Positions 51,743-60,999 of a DNA stretch of 64,000 nt are shown here, piece after piece. The DNA is from SG8-40 sp035528435 (GTDB lineage: Bacteria > Pseudomonadota > Gammaproteobacteria > Burkholderiales > Eutrophovitaceae). The position numbers were made by a program, and so were the translations under genes. How positions within the stretch are numbered: the first letter of the stretch is position 1; the number at the start of each line of letters is the position of its first letter. The stretch covers positions 62,001-126,000 of the forward strand of contig DATKYN010000062.1 of assembly GCA_035528435.1 (NCBI GenBank). The letters are read 5' to 3'. The notes under the pieces are model-generated. The model saw only the letters and a list, made by a program, of their open reading frames with translations. It made no database searches and was not told where the DNA came from.

Positions 51743-52828
51743 ATGACCTCAAACCTGTTTACCCCCATCTCGCTGGACGCGGTCACACTGTCCAATCGTA
51801 TTGCCGTCTCTCCTATGTGTCAGTACATGGCCGAGGACGGAACGGCAAACGATTGGCATCTCATGCACTACGGTCAGCTTTCGATGGGAGCCGCCGGGCT
51901 GCTGATATTCGAGGCCACGCACGTGGCGCCGGAGGGGCGCATATCGCATCGCTGTCTCGGTCTTTACAGCGATGAAAACGAAGCTGCAATCCAGCGCGTG
52001 GTTGGTTTTTGCAAGTCGCATGGCGTCGCCAAACTGGGTATTCAGCTCGCGCATGCCGGGCGCAAGGGCTCCGTGCATACGCCCATGGAGGGCGGCAAGC
52101 CGCTTGGCCCGGAGGAAAACCCATGGCCCACACTGGGGCCGTCAGCGTTGCCGTTTGCCCCCGGGTGGCATGTTCCAGCCGCCCTGTCCGATGAAGGTCT
52201 GGCGACAGTAAAGAAGCAGTTTGTCGATGCTGCCGTGCGTGCCGCGCGAATTGGCTTTGATGTGGTCGAACTGCACGTTGGCCACGGTTATCTTTTGCAC
52301 GAGTTTGTCTCGCCGATCTCCAATCAGCGCGCTGACCAGTACGGCGGTTCTCTGGACAATCGCATCCGTTTTCCGCTGGAAGTGTTCGAGGCGGTACGTG
52401 CAGTATTGCCAAAAGGAATAGCGTGCGGAGCGCGGATCACCGGCTCGGACTGGATTGACGGCGGTGTCTCGCCGGACGAAATGGTGGTGTTTGCAAAAGA
52501 ATTGAAATCACGTGGTTGCGCCTTTGTTGACGTGACCTCCGGCCAGATAGATCCACGTCAGAAGATTCCTTTCTCACCCGGCTACAACGTCGAGTTCGCA
52601 AGGCGCGCAAAGAAGGAGGCCGGCATTGCCGCCATGTCGGTCGGCATGATTACCAGTGCGCAGCAGGCCGAGCGCATCGTCTCTGCCGGCGATGCCGACA
52701 TGGTGGCCCTCGCGCGCGGCGCCATGGACGATCCTCGCTGGGCGTGGCATGCGGCGCGTGAACTGGGTGCTGAAACGCCTTACCCGCCGAACTATCAGCG
52801 CTGCCATCCATCCGTCTGGCAACCCTGA
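51743..52828 (+). CDS. NADH:flavin oxidoreductase, old-yellow-enzyme family (YqjM-like)
   Basis: 361 residues of FMN-dependent TIM-barrel oxidoreductases. N-terminal FTPISLDAVTLSNRIAVSPMCQY has the Cys typical of YqjM-type enzymes, followed by LLIFEATHV, IQLAHAGRKG, the HVGHGYLLHEFVSP segment and SNQRADQYGGSLDNR. The usual HGAHGYL site reads HVGHGYL. It reduces activated double bonds of enones or nitro compounds. ATG at 51743 begins the family sequence; the open frame to 51689 is not needed. Confidence 0.92.
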   Translation: MTSNLFTPISLDAVTLSNRIAVSPMCQYMAEDGTANDWHLMHYGQLSMGAAGLLIFEATHVAPEGRISHRCLGLYSDENEAAIQRVVGFCKSHGVAKLGIQLAHAGRKGSVHTPMEGGKPLGPEENPWPTLGPSALPFAPGWHVPAALSDEGLATVKKQFVDAAVRAARIGFDVVELHVGHGYLLHEFVSPISNQRADQYGGSLDNRIRFPLEVFEAVRAVLPKGIACGARITGSDWIDGGVSPDEMVVFAKELKSRGCAFVDVTSGQIDPRQKIPFSPGYNVEFARRAKKEAGIAAMSVGMITSAQQAERIVSAGDADMVALARGAMDDPRWAWHAARELGAETPYPPNYQRCHPSVWQP

Positions 52829-52873
52829 TCGATCGCACGCGTTGTTCTCTTCCGTTATCGCTGACGCGCGAAA

Positions 52874-55450
52874 ATGACCCTCGCCGAGATGATTCGACGG
52901 GTGCTGTCACCGGCTCGAGCCGCAAAGGATACTGGCCCGAGCGAGACCGGTAACGCCCTGGGGACCTTTGCCGGCGTTTTTACGCCGAGCATTCTCACCA
53001 TCCTCGGAATTATTCTCTTTCTGCGCCTCGGTTACGTTGTTGGCAGCAGCGGCCTGATCAAGGCGCTTGCGATCATTCTGCTTGCCAACGTCATTTCTGT
53101 GTTGACGACGTTTTCGGTCTCGGCAATTGCCACCAACTTCAAGGTCAAGGGCGGTGGGGTCTACTACCTGATCTCGCGTACGCTGGGACTCCGGTACGGC
53201 GGCTCGATCGGGATCGTGCTGTTTCTTGCACAGTCGGTGTCGATTGGTTTTTATTGCGTTGGATTCGCTGAAGCGCTCGCTGCGATAGCCCACATCGACA
53301 ATCAGTTTCTGGTGCAGATCGTCGCTGCAGTTGCCGTTATCGCATTGTTCGCGGTGGCGTGGCGAGGAGCTGACGTCGCAACCCGTGTGCAGTATTTCGT
53401 GATGGCACTGCTGATCGCATCGATCCTGTCTTTTGTTGCCGGCGCGGTGGGCCAGTGGGACGGAGGTGTGCTGGTTCAGAACATGCGCCAACCCGATCAG
53501 TCGCCTCCATTCTGGATTCTGTTTGCGATTTTCTTTCCCGCTGTCACCGGTTTTACCCAGGGCGTTGCCATGTCGGGCGACCTTCGCGATCCCGGCAAGA
53601 GTATTCCGATGGGCACCTTCCTCGCCGTCGCACTCTCGATTGTGGTCTATATCGGGGTCGCGATCCTGTTCGCCGGCAGCGCCTCCAACGCAACCCTGGC
53701 GGGTGACTATGCCGCCATGCGCAACATCGCTTCCGCCGGCTGGCTGATCGATGTCGGTGTAATCGTTGCAACGCTGTCGTCGGCATTGGCGTCATTTCTT
53801 GGTGCGCCGCGGATACTGCAGTCGCTCGCCGGTGACCGCATTTTTCCGTTCCTGAACTGGTTTGCTCGTGGCGCCGGGCCGGGGCGCAACCCGCAACGCG
53901 GCGTCGCGCTGTCCTGTGTTATTGCACTTTCGGTCGTGGCGCTGGGGAACCTGAATGCGATCGCACCCGTAGTGTCGATGTTCTTCCTGGTTTCCTACGG
54001 CCTGGTGAATTACGCCACTTATTTTGAAGCAACCGCGGCAAGCCCGTCGTTCCGTCCGACGTTTCGCTGGTACAACCGCCACCTCAGCCTGATCGGGATG
54101 GTCGCCTGTGTCGGTGTCGCGGTGGCGATCGACATCTGGTCCGCCGTTGTTGCGATCGCTATCCTGTTCGCCATCATTCAGTATCTCCGGGTCAAGGGCA
54201 GCGCGGCACGGTGGGCCGACAGTCGCCGCGCGTTCTACCTGAAGCAGGTGCGCGAAAATCTTCTCGCAGCTTCTCGGGAAGTAGAACACTCCCGCGACTG
54301 GCGGCCGCACACCCTGGCTTTTTCAGATAGCCCGGAGCGCCGCGCCAGGTTGCTGCGCTTTGCGTCCTGGGTCGAAGGCGGCAGCGGCCTGACCACCGTG
54401 GTGCGCGTACTCGAAGGTGAAGGTGTGCGCATGCTCAAATTGCGTGAAGCCGCGATCGAGGAAATGACAAGGGAACTCAAGGAATACGGTTCCAACGCGT
54501 TTCCGATGGTCATCGCCGCACCCAGTTTCGAAGCAGCGCTGCCCGTCGTCGTCCAGGCAGCGGGTACCGGGCCGATCAGCATCAACACGGTGCTGGCCAA
54601 CTGGTTTGATGGAAAATCGGGGATTATCAGCGAGTGGGCCAGCAGTCGTTTCGGGCAGCGGCTGCGCACCGCATTCCGGCTTGGCAGCAATCTGCTCATT
54701 CTCCACTCTGAACAAGCCGAGTGGGAAGCGCTGGACAAATTGCCAGGGGCTGACCGGGTCATCGATATCTGGTGGCAGGCCGACAAGACCGGTCAGATGA
54801 TGGTGTTGCTTGCCTACCTGATGACGCGCAACGAAGAGTGGAGCAATGCGACCATTCGTGTTCTGGTGCCAACCGGTAACGAGGGCGCGGAATTGCATCT
54901 GAAGGAAGTCAAGGCGATTTTCTCCGCCGCACGCATCGAGGCCGAGACCGAGGTAGTCGTTGATGCTGACAGTCAGTCAGTGGTAACGCACTCGGCCGCT
55001 GCTTCCATCGTGTTTTTCCAGTTCGGAATTCGCGAAGGGCGAATCGTCGACCCGTTCGGTAATGACGTGAACGCAATTCTTCCGGATCTGCCGATGGTGG
55101 TGATGTCAATGGCGGCGCAGGATGTAGACCTCGATGCGCAGCCGGACCAGGGCAACGCCGCGCAAAGTGCCGCGCTGCTCGATCGTGTCGAAGATGCGCG
55201 CAAACGCGCCGCACGCGCGCAGCAACAGGCTGAAGAGGCAGCCACCGCAGCCTCCCGTGCCGTTTCCCTGTTAACCGAAACCGCGACCAGGGGTGCGGAT
55301 CAGGAAAGTGTGGAAAAATTGCGTAAAGACGTTGAAGCGGCACAGGAACAGGCGCAGGAAGCAGCACGCCGCGCCGTGGTCGCAGCCGGTCGCAGAGAAG
55401 TGGCGGAGCGCGCAGCGCGCGAGGCCGGACTGGACGTGCCCGATAAGTAA
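52874..55450 (+). CDS. SLC12-type cation-chloride cotransporter-like protein
   Basis: 858 residues of the APC superfamily. The first helix TFAGVFTPSILTILGIILFLRLGYVVG is the hallmark of cation-chloride cotransporters (Na-K-Cl/K-Cl family). About twelve membrane helices occupy residues 25-440. The soluble C-terminal half (about 440-750) is long and resembles the SLC12 C-terminal domain. The last 100 residues form a charged Ala/Arg/Glu coiled coil (RVEDARKRAARAQQQAEEAA and repeats). It probably moves K+ or Na+ with Cl- for osmotic balance. Starts 45 bp after the flavin oxidoreductase. Confidence 0.87.
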   Translation: MTLAEMIRRVLSPARAAKDTGPSETGNALGTFAGVFTPSILTILGIILFLRLGYVVGSSGLIKALAIILLANVISVLTTFSVSAIATNFKVKGGGVYYLISRTLGLRYGGSIGIVLFLAQSVSIGFYCVGFAEALAAIAHIDNQFLVQIVAAVAVIALFAVAWRGADVATRVQYFVMALLIASILSFVAGAVGQWDGGVLVQNMRQPDQSPPFWILFAIFFPAVTGFTQGVAMSGDLRDPGKSIPMGTFLAVALSIVVYIGVAILFAGSASNATLAGDYAAMRNIASAGWLIDVGVIVATLSSALASFLGAPRILQSLAGDRIFPFLNWFARGAGPGRNPQRGVALSCVIALSVVALGNLNAIAPVVSMFFLVSYGLVNYATYFEATAASPSFRPTFRWYNRHLSLIGMVACVGVAVAIDIWSAVVAIAILFAIIQYLRVKGSAARWADSRRAFYLKQVRENLLAASREVEHSRDWRPHTLAFSDSPERRARLLRFASWVEGGSGLTTVVRVLEGEGVRMLKLREAAIEEMTRELKEYGSNAFPMVIAAPSFEAALPVVVQAAGTGPISINTVLANWFDGKSGIISEWASSRFGQRLRTAFRLGSNLLILHSEQAEWEALDKLPGADRVIDIWWQADKTGQMMVLLAYLMTRNEEWSNATIRVLVPTGNEGAELHLKEVKAIFSAARIEAETEVVVDADSQSVVTHSAAASIVFFQFGIREGRIVDPFGNDVNAILPDLPMVVMSMAAQDVDLDAQPDQGNAAQSAALLDRVEDARKRAARAQQQAEEAATAASRAVSLLTETATRGADQESVEKLRKDVEAAQEQAQEAARRAVVAAGRREVAERAAREAGLDVPDK

Positions 55451-55707
55451 ACGAGAAGCCAGGTAATCATACCGGCCGTCGCTGGAAACCCTTGCCGGCA
55501 GGAAGCAGCACACGTCACGGTCGCTTTCTTTTTCGAACCGCATTTACTGCTTGTTTATCGGTACTCGCCTGCGTTTCCGTTCCGCGCAGCAAGGCAATCG
55601 TTGACTTCGGGCGGGTCTCGCCTGATTGCGTGCCAGGTAATGTGCGGGTGGAATTGCGGTGCCGATTGGTGGAGAATGATCTATCCGATCTGTTGAGCAG
55701 GTGCGTT

Positions 55708-56313
55708 ATGAAACGTCATCGCATAACCGGTTTGCGCCGCCGTAACTTTCTTGTGACGGCGGCCGCCACTCCGCTGATTCTCGCAACTGGCGGTCTGAAA
55801 TCATCAAGGGTTCTGGCGGCAACGCCATCCTGTGATGACGGCGCAACGCCACGACAAACGGCCGGACCGTTTTACAAACCCCAGTCGCCGCGGCGGTTGT
55901 CACTCATCGACCCCGGTATGGAGGGACCAAGGCTCAAGCTGACTGGCCGGATTCTGTCCACCTCATGCCAACCGGTTGCCGGTGCAGTGATGGACTTCTG
56001 GCACTGTGACGCCGATGGCAACTACGACAACCGTGGCTTCCGTTTCCGTGGACACCAATTCTCTGATGCACAAGGTATGTTTTCTCTGGAAACACTGATG
56101 CCCGGGATCTACCCCGGGCGCACACGCCACATACACGTTATCGTTCAGGCGCCCAACGGCAGGCAGTTGACCACCCAGCTGTACTTTCCCGGTGAAGAGC
56201 AGAACGAACGTGACTGGATTTTCGATCCAGCCCTGATGATGGACATCAAGAAAGCGGACGCGCAACGTAATGCGCGGTTCAACTTTGTGCTTGATATTGG
56301 TCGTAGCGGCTAG
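55708..56313 (+). CDS. Tat-exported intradiol ring-cleavage dioxygenase-like protein
   Basis: 201 residues from the ATG at 55708. A twin-arginine signal RRRNFLVTAAATPLILAT occupies the N-terminus. The mature part has the dioxygenase fold with iron-ligand candidates Tyr in NYDNR, Tyr in GIYPG and two His in RTRHIHV, the normal 2-Tyr 2-His set of catechol/protocatechuate 1,2- and 3,4-dioxygenases. It is shorter than cytosolic enzymes and like the exported branch found in many bacteria, whose substrates are largely unknown. AGCAGGTG lies before the ATG. The open frame upstream to 55492 is not supported. Confidence 0.87.
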   Translation: MKRHRITGLRRRNFLVTAAATPLILATGGLKSSRVLAATPSCDDGATPRQTAGPFYKPQSPRRLSLIDPGMEGPRLKLTGRILSTSCQPVAGAVMDFWHCDADGNYDNRGFRFRGHQFSDAQGMFSLETLMPGIYPGRTRHIHVIVQAPNGRQLTTQLYFPGEEQNERDWIFDPALMMDIKKADAQRNARFNFVLDIGRSG

Positions 56314-56397
56314 CCCGGTACTCTGTGCAGCTTCTGTTATGGGTCACCTTTGAACGCGGGAACGGCCCAACGGCGTCGCGGGCGCGGCGTTGGTGGG

Positions 56398-57720
56398 TCA
56401 ACCGATGAGATGCACCAGCCACAGGCTGATCGACGGGAACAGGAAAAGCAGAATCACGCGCAGGAAATCAGACGCAAGAAACGGCAGGACGCCTTTGAAG
56501 GTCTCCAGGACCGGAATATCGCGCGCGAGGCTGTTGATGATGTAAATGTTCAGACCAACCGGTGGATGCACCAGACCTATTTGCATCACCATCAGCACCA
56601 GAATGCCGAACCAGATCGCTTTGTCGCTGTACTCGAGCCCCCACAAATCGAGTCCCATCACAGCCGGGAAAACGACCGGAATGGTGAGAATCACGGCTGA
56701 CAATTCGTCCATGAAAAACCCCAGCACGATGTACAGCGCAATGATGCTCGCGACGATGGTTAGCGGCGACCATTCGAGGCTGGTCACCCAGTCCGACAAA
56801 TGCGACGGCATCTGCGACAACGCCAGAGCACCATTGAGCATGTCAGCGCCGAGGAAGATGAGGAAGATCATGCCCGCGGTTTCTGCTGTGCCGAACAGGC
56901 AGCTCCGGAACGTTTTCCAGTTCAGCTCATTGCGCAGCAGCGCGGCAAAGAATGTCCCGGCGGCGCCGACAGCAGCGCCCTCCGTCGGCGTAAATAAACC
57001 GGTGTAGATGCCGCCGAACACTATCGAAAAAACCGCGGCAACCGGCCAGACCTCGATCAATGCCTTGAGGCGCTGCGCGGCGTTTTGGCGCGGTTGCGAT
57101 GGCGCCAGATCGGGACGCAGTCGAACCGTCAGCCAGATCACAAAGCAGTAGCCTAGCGTGGCAATCAGACCCGGAACAAAGGCCGCCAGAAACAGTTTCG
57201 CAATATTTTGCTCAGTGAGAATGGCATATACGACCAATGGCACCGACGGCGGTATCAGAATGCCGAGCGTGCCGCCGACCGCAAGTGTCGCGGTGGCGAG
57301 GCGGCCCGAGTACTGATGACGGCGCATTTCCGGAAGCGCGACCTGCGACAGTGTCGCAGCCGTGGCGACCGAGGAGCCGCAGACGGCGCCGAACGCGGCG
57401 CAGGCGTAAATTGAAGCCATCGCCATGCCGCCACGAAAATGCCCCACCACGGAGTTGGCAAACCTGAACAGCGCGCGCGACAGGCCGCCCTGTGTCGCAA
57501 ACTGTCCCATCAGAATGAATAGGGGAATCACCGACAGGTCGTAAACGGAGAAGCGCGCAAACGCGAATCCCTTGAGGTAATTGAGCAGCGCGCTGTCACC
57601 TGCCATGGACCAGTAGCCGATCGCGCCCGGAATGAACATCGAGGCGGATAGTGGTACGCGCAGCGACATCAGCACCAGCATCGACACGAACAGGGTAATG
57701 CCGGTTTGCAGACTACTCAC
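56398..57720 (-). CDS. TRAP transporter large permease (DctM-type)
   Basis: 440 residues, about twelve hydrophobic helices. The family signature GHFRGGMAMASIYACAAFGAVCGSSVATAATL is near residue 100-125, and the later LGILIPPSVPLVVYAIL is also typical. It is the channel-like subunit of the sodium-driven tripartite system for carboxylates. Overlaps the small permease gene by eight bases. Last gene of the operon. Confidence 0.93.
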   Translation of the reverse strand: MSSLQTGITLFVSMLVLMSLRVPLSASMFIPGAIGYWSMAGDSALLNYLKGFAFARFSVYDLSVIPLFILMGQFATQGGLSRALFRFANSVVGHFRGGMAMASIYACAAFGAVCGSSVATAATLSQVALPEMRRHQYSGRLATATLAVGGTLGILIPPSVPLVVYAILTEQNIAKLFLAAFVPGLIATLGYCFVIWLTVRLRPDLAPSQPRQNAAQRLKALIEVWPVAAVFSIVFGGIYTGLFTPTEGAAVGAAGTFFAALLRNELNWKTFRSCLFGTAETAGMIFLIFLGADMLNGALALSQMPSHLSDWVTSLEWSPLTIVASIIALYIVLGFFMDELSAVILTIPVVFPAVMGLDLWGLEYSDKAIWFGILVLMVMQIGLVHPPVGLNIYIINSLARDIPVLETFKGVLPFLASDFLRVILLFLFPSISLWLVHLIG

Positions 57721-58225
57721 CGCTTGCCTCTTTCCAGCGGCGCCACGACAGATCCAGTGCGACCAGCGCTGTCAGCGCCAGACCTGGCGTCATCAGAAGG
57801 TAACTGACCCAAAGCGGAAAGCCCCTGATCATGGTGACCTCGCCGGAGGCCTGTGCAGCCAGTGCCCCGACGCCGGCGCGCCAGGCCACCAATGCCATCA
57901 TGATGGCGACCAGCAACCCGGCGAATGCGTCGAGGTATCGTTGCGTACGTGTCGATGCACGTGCCGTGACGAAATCGACGAACATGTTGCCGCCTTTCAG
58001 GTGGCACCATGGCAAGAAACCGCCGATGGCGACGGCGAGCCCCACTTGCAACAATTCGAAGTCACCCTGTATCGGGGTGAAACCGGTGGCGCGCAGTGCG
58101 ACACTTGCGCACACCATCAGCGCGAGCCCCACCAGCACCACTCCGCCGAACAGCGCCGACGCTGCGCTCAATGCCCCTAGTGGCGCTGAAAAAAGAGTGG
58201 TGGTTTCCGGTTCCTGCGTTTGCAT
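57713..58225 (-). CDS. TRAP transporter small permease (DctQ-type)
   Basis: 170 residues with four membrane helices near 18-45, 57-72, 97-118 and 135-155. Conserved Trp in PWCHLKGGNMFVDF matches the DctQ family. It pairs with the DctM protein encoded next. It starts 20 bp after the dioxygenase stop. Confidence 0.9.
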   Translation of the reverse strand: MQTQEPETTTLFSAPLGALSAASALFGGVVLVGLALMVCASVALRATGFTPIQGDFELLQVGLAVAIGGFLPWCHLKGGNMFVDFVTARASTRTQRYLDAFAGLLVAIMMALVAWRAGVGALAAQASGEVTMIRGFPLWVSYLLMTPGLALTALVALDLSWRRWKEASGE

Positions 58226-58244
58226 TCCGAACGCGCCGTGCGAT

Positions 58245-59093
58245 TCAACTCAATGCGGCCAGGGTTTCCGGGTCGGATATCACAAGGTTCGCGTTACCGC
58301 TGCCGGACGACTGGGCATACTCCCCGAATTGGGCAGCGGCGAGTTGGCCTTTTTCGCCAGACATGGCGCGAGTTGCTCCGAGCATGGTGGCAATGGCACG
58401 TCCGCCCATTTCTACGACGCCGCTTCGGGCGTAATCGCCAAAGCCGGCGATTACGGTATCGATGTCACCGCGTTTTATCAGGGCGATCATGCGCTTGTCC
58501 GCCTCGATGCGCTCATCGCCCGGCCAGTGTTCGCGTCCGCGCACGAGCGCATGTGTAAGCGCGCTGCTGGCAACCACGACTGCGCGCCGGTTCAACTTCC
58601 GGGCAACCGCCTGAATCGCTTCACCCGCCCGCAGACATTCATCCAGGTCAGCTGTCAGCACAACCGGAATGCCGACCACGGCAAGCTCGCCATCCGGGTC
58701 GAGGTGCGACAACGGAACGAAGGTGCCATAGTCCCAAGTGTAATGCTCCGTCGTATTGCGTTGTGCCGGGATATTCAATTGCTTCCATTCGTCCAGCAGC
58801 GCTTCGGCGAACACCGGGTCGCCGGGGTAGCGATACGGCATTCCCGGAATCAGGTCCGGTGCTTCGTCGGCAACACAGATGCCCTTGTGTTCGGCCTGGC
58901 ACGTGGCAAACCAGTTGAATGTCGATACCCAGTGCGTCGAGATCACAACCCACAGATCGGGCTTGAGCGCGCGCAGCTTTTCCCCGAGCCGGCGCTCGCC
59001 CTCGACCAGCGTGGTCTGGTAGTGCGGTGTGATTTCCGCGCGCGACAAGGTCGGAACATGTGCCACAACACCGGTTGCAATAATTCCGCTCAT
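58245..59093 (-). CDS. Extradiol ring-cleavage dioxygenase, LigB/class III
   Basis: 282 residues. The fold of LigB-type non-heme Fe(II) dioxygenases: His of VVAHVPTL near residue 12, His of ISTHWVS near residue 53, Glu/His of NTTEHYTWDYG near 115 and His in SSALTHALV near 180. Cleaves the ring of a catechol-type substrate between a hydroxylated and a neighbouring carbon. It overlaps the TRAP binding-protein stop by four bases. Substrate may be a protocatechuate- or gallate-like acid; the first is plausible because the operon includes a carboxylate transporter. Confidence 0.87.
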   Translation of the reverse strand: MSGIIATGVVAHVPTLSRAEITPHYQTTLVEGERRLGEKLRALKPDLWVVISTHWVSTFNWFATCQAEHKGICVADEAPDLIPGMPYRYPGDPVFAEALLDEWKQLNIPAQRNTTEHYTWDYGTFVPLSHLDPDGELAVVGIPVVLTADLDECLRAGEAIQAVARKLNRRAVVVASSALTHALVRGREHWPGDERIEADKRMIALIKRGDIDTVIAGFGDYARSGVVEMGGRAIATMLGATRAMSGEKGQLAAAQFGEYAQSSGSGNANLVISDPETLAALS

Positions 59094-60112
59094 GGGTTGT
59101 ACTTTTGCGTCAGTCGGCGGGCGCTGTTCAGTAACGCACTGCCGTCCTCGCCTCGCTCGTTCATGTCGTCCACCCAACCCTGAATAACCGGTTGCGCGAG
59201 CCTTTGCCACTCATTGATCTCTTCCTGCGAAATCACGTTGATCGACTTCGGGTCAAGCGTGGCCTTGCCGGCTGCGTCTGCGTCGGCAAACACCTTGCCG
59301 GCCCAGCCGGATAGCTCTACGCCGCTGTTTGCATCGAGCACTTCTTTCTGTTTTGCGCTTAGCCCGTCATAGCGTGCCTTGTTCATTGCAAACAGCAAGG
59401 TGGTGGTATAGATCGCCGGTTTTGATGCGTCGGTTTCGCTATGGAACTTCGTCAGCTCGTCTGCCTTGATCGCCGGCACGATCTCGTACGGCACGATGGT
59501 GCCGTCGATGACGCCCTTGGCGAGCGCCTCTGGAACTTGCGGTATCGGCATGCCAACGGGTGTTGCACCGAGTTGTTCGATCAGTTTGTTGGTCTGACGT
59601 GTCGGTGCACGTATTTTTAGCCCCTGGAGATCCGAGCGGCTCGTCACGGGCTTGTCGACCATGTGAAAATATCCGGGGCCATGAACATGCAAGGCGAGTA
59701 AATGCACGTCATCAAATTCGCCGAGCGCGTTTTCTGCAACGTAATCCCACAGTGCCTTGCTGGTCGCTTCGGCGCTCTTCATCATAAACGGCAGTTCAAA
59801 CACTTCGATACTGGGAAATCGTCCTGCCGAATAACCGGGAATGGTCCAGACGATGTCCACCACGCCATCCTTCACCTGGTCGTACAACTGGGTTGGTGCA
59901 CCCCCCAGTTGCATCGCAGGGTAAATCCGGCACCTGAGTTCGCCATCCGATTCTTTTTCGATCTTCTCGCACCACGGAACGATAAACTTTGTGTGTGCCG
60001 GCGCACGCGGCGGCATCAGATGGTGAATTTTCAGTTCCTGCGTGTCCGTCTTCGAGCATGCCGGCAGTAACGTGGCAAGCGCCAATACGGCAAATAGAAT
60101 TCTGGATTGCAT
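59090..60112 (-). CDS. TRAP transporter substrate-binding lipoprotein (DctP-type)
   Basis: 340 residues from the ATG at 60112. Signal peptide ending in a lipobox LLPAC (Cys near residue 19), so it is tethered by lipid. The two-lobed DctP fold shows the family elements LQGLKIRAPTRQTNKLIEQLGATPVGMP with the conserved Arg that contacts the substrate carboxylate. The next gene in the operon is the dioxygenase, whose start overlaps this stop, so ligand and dioxygenase substrate are probably the same or related. Confidence 0.93.
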   Translation of the reverse strand: MQSRILFAVLALATLLPACSKTDTQELKIHHLMPPRAPAHTKFIVPWCEKIEKESDGELRCRIYPAMQLGGAPTQLYDQVKDGVVDIVWTIPGYSAGRFPSIEVFELPFMMKSAEATSKALWDYVAENALGEFDDVHLLALHVHGPGYFHMVDKPVTSRSDLQGLKIRAPTRQTNKLIEQLGATPVGMPIPQVPEALAKGVIDGTIVPYEIVPAIKADELTKFHSETDASKPAIYTTTLLFAMNKARYDGLSAKQKEVLDANSGVELSGWAGKVFADADAAGKATLDPKSINVISQEEINEWQRLAQPVIQGWVDDMNERGEDGSALLNSARRLTQKYNP

Positions 60113-60158
60113 CGTCAAGCCTCGCAGTCGTTCGGCACCTGCCGGTAAGCGTTCAACC

Positions 60159-60947
60159 TCAGACAAAGCGCACTGAAACGCTCCCAAGTCCCTGAAAACG
60201 CGCAGTCACCGAATCGCCTTTCGCTACGGCGACGGCCTCGGTAACCGCACCCGTCATGATGTAGGTGCCAGCTGGAATGTGTTCCCCGCGTGCGCCCAGC
60301 ATATTGGCAAGCATTGCCACGGAGTTCGCTGGATGACCCAGCACCGCGGCACCGGCGCCCGTTGCAACTACTTCGCCGTTTTTTTCCAGCACCACGCCAA
60401 GCGTGCGCAGATCGAGTGCGCGGGCGTCGCCCGCAAACCCGCCAGCCACAAAACGCGAAGACGACGTGTTGTCCGCGATCACCGATTTCAGGTCGAACTT
60501 GAAATCCCGATAACGCGAATCGATCACTTCCATCGCCGGCAGTACGAAATCGGTTGCGACAAGCACGTCACCTATATGGCAGCCGGGGCCACGCAGATCC
60601 GTCCTGGTTACGAAAGCGATTTCGGGTTCGATTTTCGGATGGATCAATTCGTCGATGCGTATTTCCTCGCTGTCGCCACGCGCCATGTAATCCATCAGGA
60701 ATCCGAAGATCGGTGTCTCAACGCCCATCTGGGTCATCTTGGCACGGGAGGTCAGTCCCATTTTCAATCCGGCGAATTTCTGCCCACGGTCCATTTTCGC
60801 TTTGCGAATAGCATACTGAATCGCGTAGGCGTCATCGAAATCCATATCCGGGTGAGCCTCGGTAATCTTCACCACGTCCTGCGTGTTGAGTTCGGCCTGT
60901 TCGAGGAGGGATGCGAGTTGTTGAATGGTATCGTCGTCAAGTTTCAT
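60159..60947 (-). CDS. 4-oxalocrotonate decarboxylase / FAH-fold meta-pathway enzyme
   Basis: 262 residues, the size of DmpH/XylI. Family elements: GLKMGLTSRAKMTQMGV near residue 66, the acid-rich IEPEIAFV with metal-binding Glu near 107, and LEKNGEVVATGAGAAVLGHP near 190. It is paralogous to the hydratase gene upstream. Predicted to decarboxylate 4-oxalocrotonate to 2-oxopent-4-enoate. Whether it is the decarboxylase or a second hydratase cannot be proved by sequence; the TSRAKM segment fits DmpH/NahK more. Start at 60947 is chosen. Confidence 0.86.
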   Translation of the reverse strand: MKLDDDTIQQLASLLEQAELNTQDVVKITEAHPDMDFDDAYAIQYAIRKAKMDRGQKFAGLKMGLTSRAKMTQMGVETPIFGFLMDYMARGDSEEIRIDELIHPKIEPEIAFVTRTDLRGPGCHIGDVLVATDFVLPAMEVIDSRYRDFKFDLKSVIADNTSSSRFVAGGFAGDARALDLRTLGVVLEKNGEVVATGAGAAVLGHPANSVAMLANMLGARGEHIPAGTYIMTGAVTEAVAVAKGDSVTARFQGLGSVSVRFV

Positions 60948-60999
60948 ATAGCGTCTTTTCTGATCGAGTTTCCCGAATCGGACATTCCGAATCCGTATC

